The notes under the pieces were generated by a model. It was not told the DNA's origin, did no database searches, and saw only the letters and a list, made by a program, of their open reading frames with translations. DNA of 64,000 bases from Jannaschia marina (GTDB lineage Bacteria > Pseudomonadota > Alphaproteobacteria > Rhodobacterales > Rhodobacteraceae): positions 108,877 to 172,876 of the forward strand of contig NZ_JABVAX010000005.1 in assembly GCF_013404595.1 (NCBI RefSeq), read 5' to 3'. Shown here in pieces: positions 63,437 through 64,000 of this stretch. A program made the translations under genes and the position numbers. The first letter of the stretch is position 1; the number at the start of each line of letters is the position of its first letter.

Positions 63437-64000
63437 CTAGCGCGCGATCACCTGCATCGCCAGTGCGCCGAGATAGACCGACAGAAGCACCACGCTCTCG
63501 ACCCCGATGCCCGCAGGCCCCCGCCGCTCCCGCCGGATGAGCCCGGCGAGCAGCACAGCCGTCATCAGAAGCCCGACCGACAGCCAGAAGAGATCGCCGC
63601 GCGCGACCGCATGGAAGAGCGAGCCCTCGCGATAGGCCACGTCGGCCCCGGCAAGGAACAGCGTGTCGAAGGTGTTGCCCCCGATGATGCCGCCCACGGC
63701 CAGTTGCAATGCCCCCCGGCGCACCGCCGCGATGGTCGTGACGAGTTCGGGCAGCGAGGTGACGACGGCCGTCATCACCGCGCCCACCAGCGTCGCCGAG
63801 AGGCCGAAGCGCGTCACCATCACGCCCGCGGCCTGCGCGATCGTCCAGCCGCTGAGGCTCAGGAGGAGGGCGAGGCCCGCGAAGGCGAGCGCGGGGCCGC
63901 GGACGCTGCGCCCGGCCTCCGCCGCGTCTTCGGGCGTGTCCTCCCGCGTCTCGGGCGTGTCGACGGCACGCCACATCGGGGCCTGTCGCACCGCATGGGA
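63437..64000 (-). CDS. sodium/calcium exchanger (CaCA) family protein, C-terminal part
   Basis: At least 188 residues; the frame is still open at the right edge, so the N-terminal part lies outside. Five or so hydrophobic helices are present. The second alpha-repeat is clear: FGLSATLVGAVMTAVVTSLPELVTTIAAVRRG and LAVGGIIGGNTFDTLFLAGADV, where the Glu in SLPELV and the Asn/Asp in GGNTFD bind cations. It probably exchanges Ca2+ or another cation for Na+ or H+ across the inner membrane. Confidence 0.88.
   Translation of the reverse strand, partial: SHAVRQAPMWRAVDTPETREDTPEDAAEAGRSVRGPALAFAGLALLLSLSGWTIAQAAGVMVTRFGLSATLVGAVMTAVVTSLPELVTTIAAVRRGALQLAVGGIIGGNTFDTLFLAGADVAYREGSLFHAVARGDLFWLSVGLLMTAVLLAGLIRRERRGPAGIGVESVVLLSVYLGALAMQVIAR

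Overview
This 64 kb window is a GC-rich bacterial chromosome segment. Its gene content and order fit the Alphaproteobacteria, most likely the order Rhodobacterales (Roseobacter/Rhodobacter-type). Supporting signs are the cmk-rpsA-ihfB-lapA-trpF-trpB block close to aroA, an Hsp20-DUF1150 pair, a fused sulfate adenylyltransferase/APS kinase, DUF465, DUF1150, DUF2237, DUF2161 and UbiK proteins, and short intergenic elements of a kind I associate with that order. The assignment is inference from gene families; no rRNA is present. I saw no tRNA, rRNA, CRISPR array, prophage or intact insertion sequence. Genes are dense, and many overlap by 4 bp (ATGA or GTGA), which indicates translationally coupled operons.

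Layout. 1-341: a 26-bp tandem array and a gene-free leader. 342-2799: a coupled VOC / 2-hydroxyacid dehydrogenase / HisC-like aminotransferase operon. 2852-12654: a class V glyoxylate-type aminotransferase, YgfZ, an M3 oligoendopeptidase, two GNAT acetyltransferases, an NAD(P)-binding protein, peptidyl-tRNA hydrolase, a beta-lactamase-fold serine hydrolase, DUF2237 and DUF4893. 12666-24995 (mostly minus strand): trpB, trpF, lapA, ihfB, rpsA, then an accessory module (Imm22-like protein, dienelactone hydrolase, DUF2130 protein, exported protein), cmk, two tandem GFA proteins, a P-loop kinase-like gene, a TPR protein and aroA. 25120-36444: a metallo-beta-lactamase-fold lipoprotein, a methyltransferase, trmB, purK-purE, a small heat-shock protein with DUF1150, a single-domain response regulator, sat-cysC, trxB, a PQQ-type sugar dehydrogenase and an Lrp regulator. 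36450-37750: an AT-richer patch with a DUF2971 gene and a repeat-like remnant. 37897-45795: a formate/nitrite-type transporter, Mn-dependent pyrophosphatase, a bactofilin-like small protein overlapping a DUF2161 nuclease-fold gene, an EamA exporter, a lipase, a TPR-sulfotransferase and a Hint protein. 45860-52880: a HAD hydrolase, MaoC dehydratase, ribF-ycgN-threonine aldolase and lgt-midA-pgeF operons, and ubiK. 53066-64000: a conserved-looking 48-aa ORF, a PLP decarboxylase coupled to a ThDP enzyme, an FMN reductase, a TSUP permease, a frameshifted VOC gene, an aromatic/aspartate aminotransferase with sseA, rplY, a small lipoprotein, LysR, a Gfo/Idh oxidoreductase and a CaCA antiporter cut by the window end.

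The best candidate for an undescribed system is the tightly coupled DUF2130 - dienelactone hydrolase - Imm22-like unit (17583-20211) between cmk and rpsA. It joins a coiled-coil protein with a restriction-like D...ExK signature to an immunity-like domain. Other points of interest are the bactofilin-like/DUF2161 overlap, a Hint domain without its usual cysteine, a ThDP/PLP decarboxylase pair, a frameshifted VOC gene, and several families of short dispersed repeats at gene borders.
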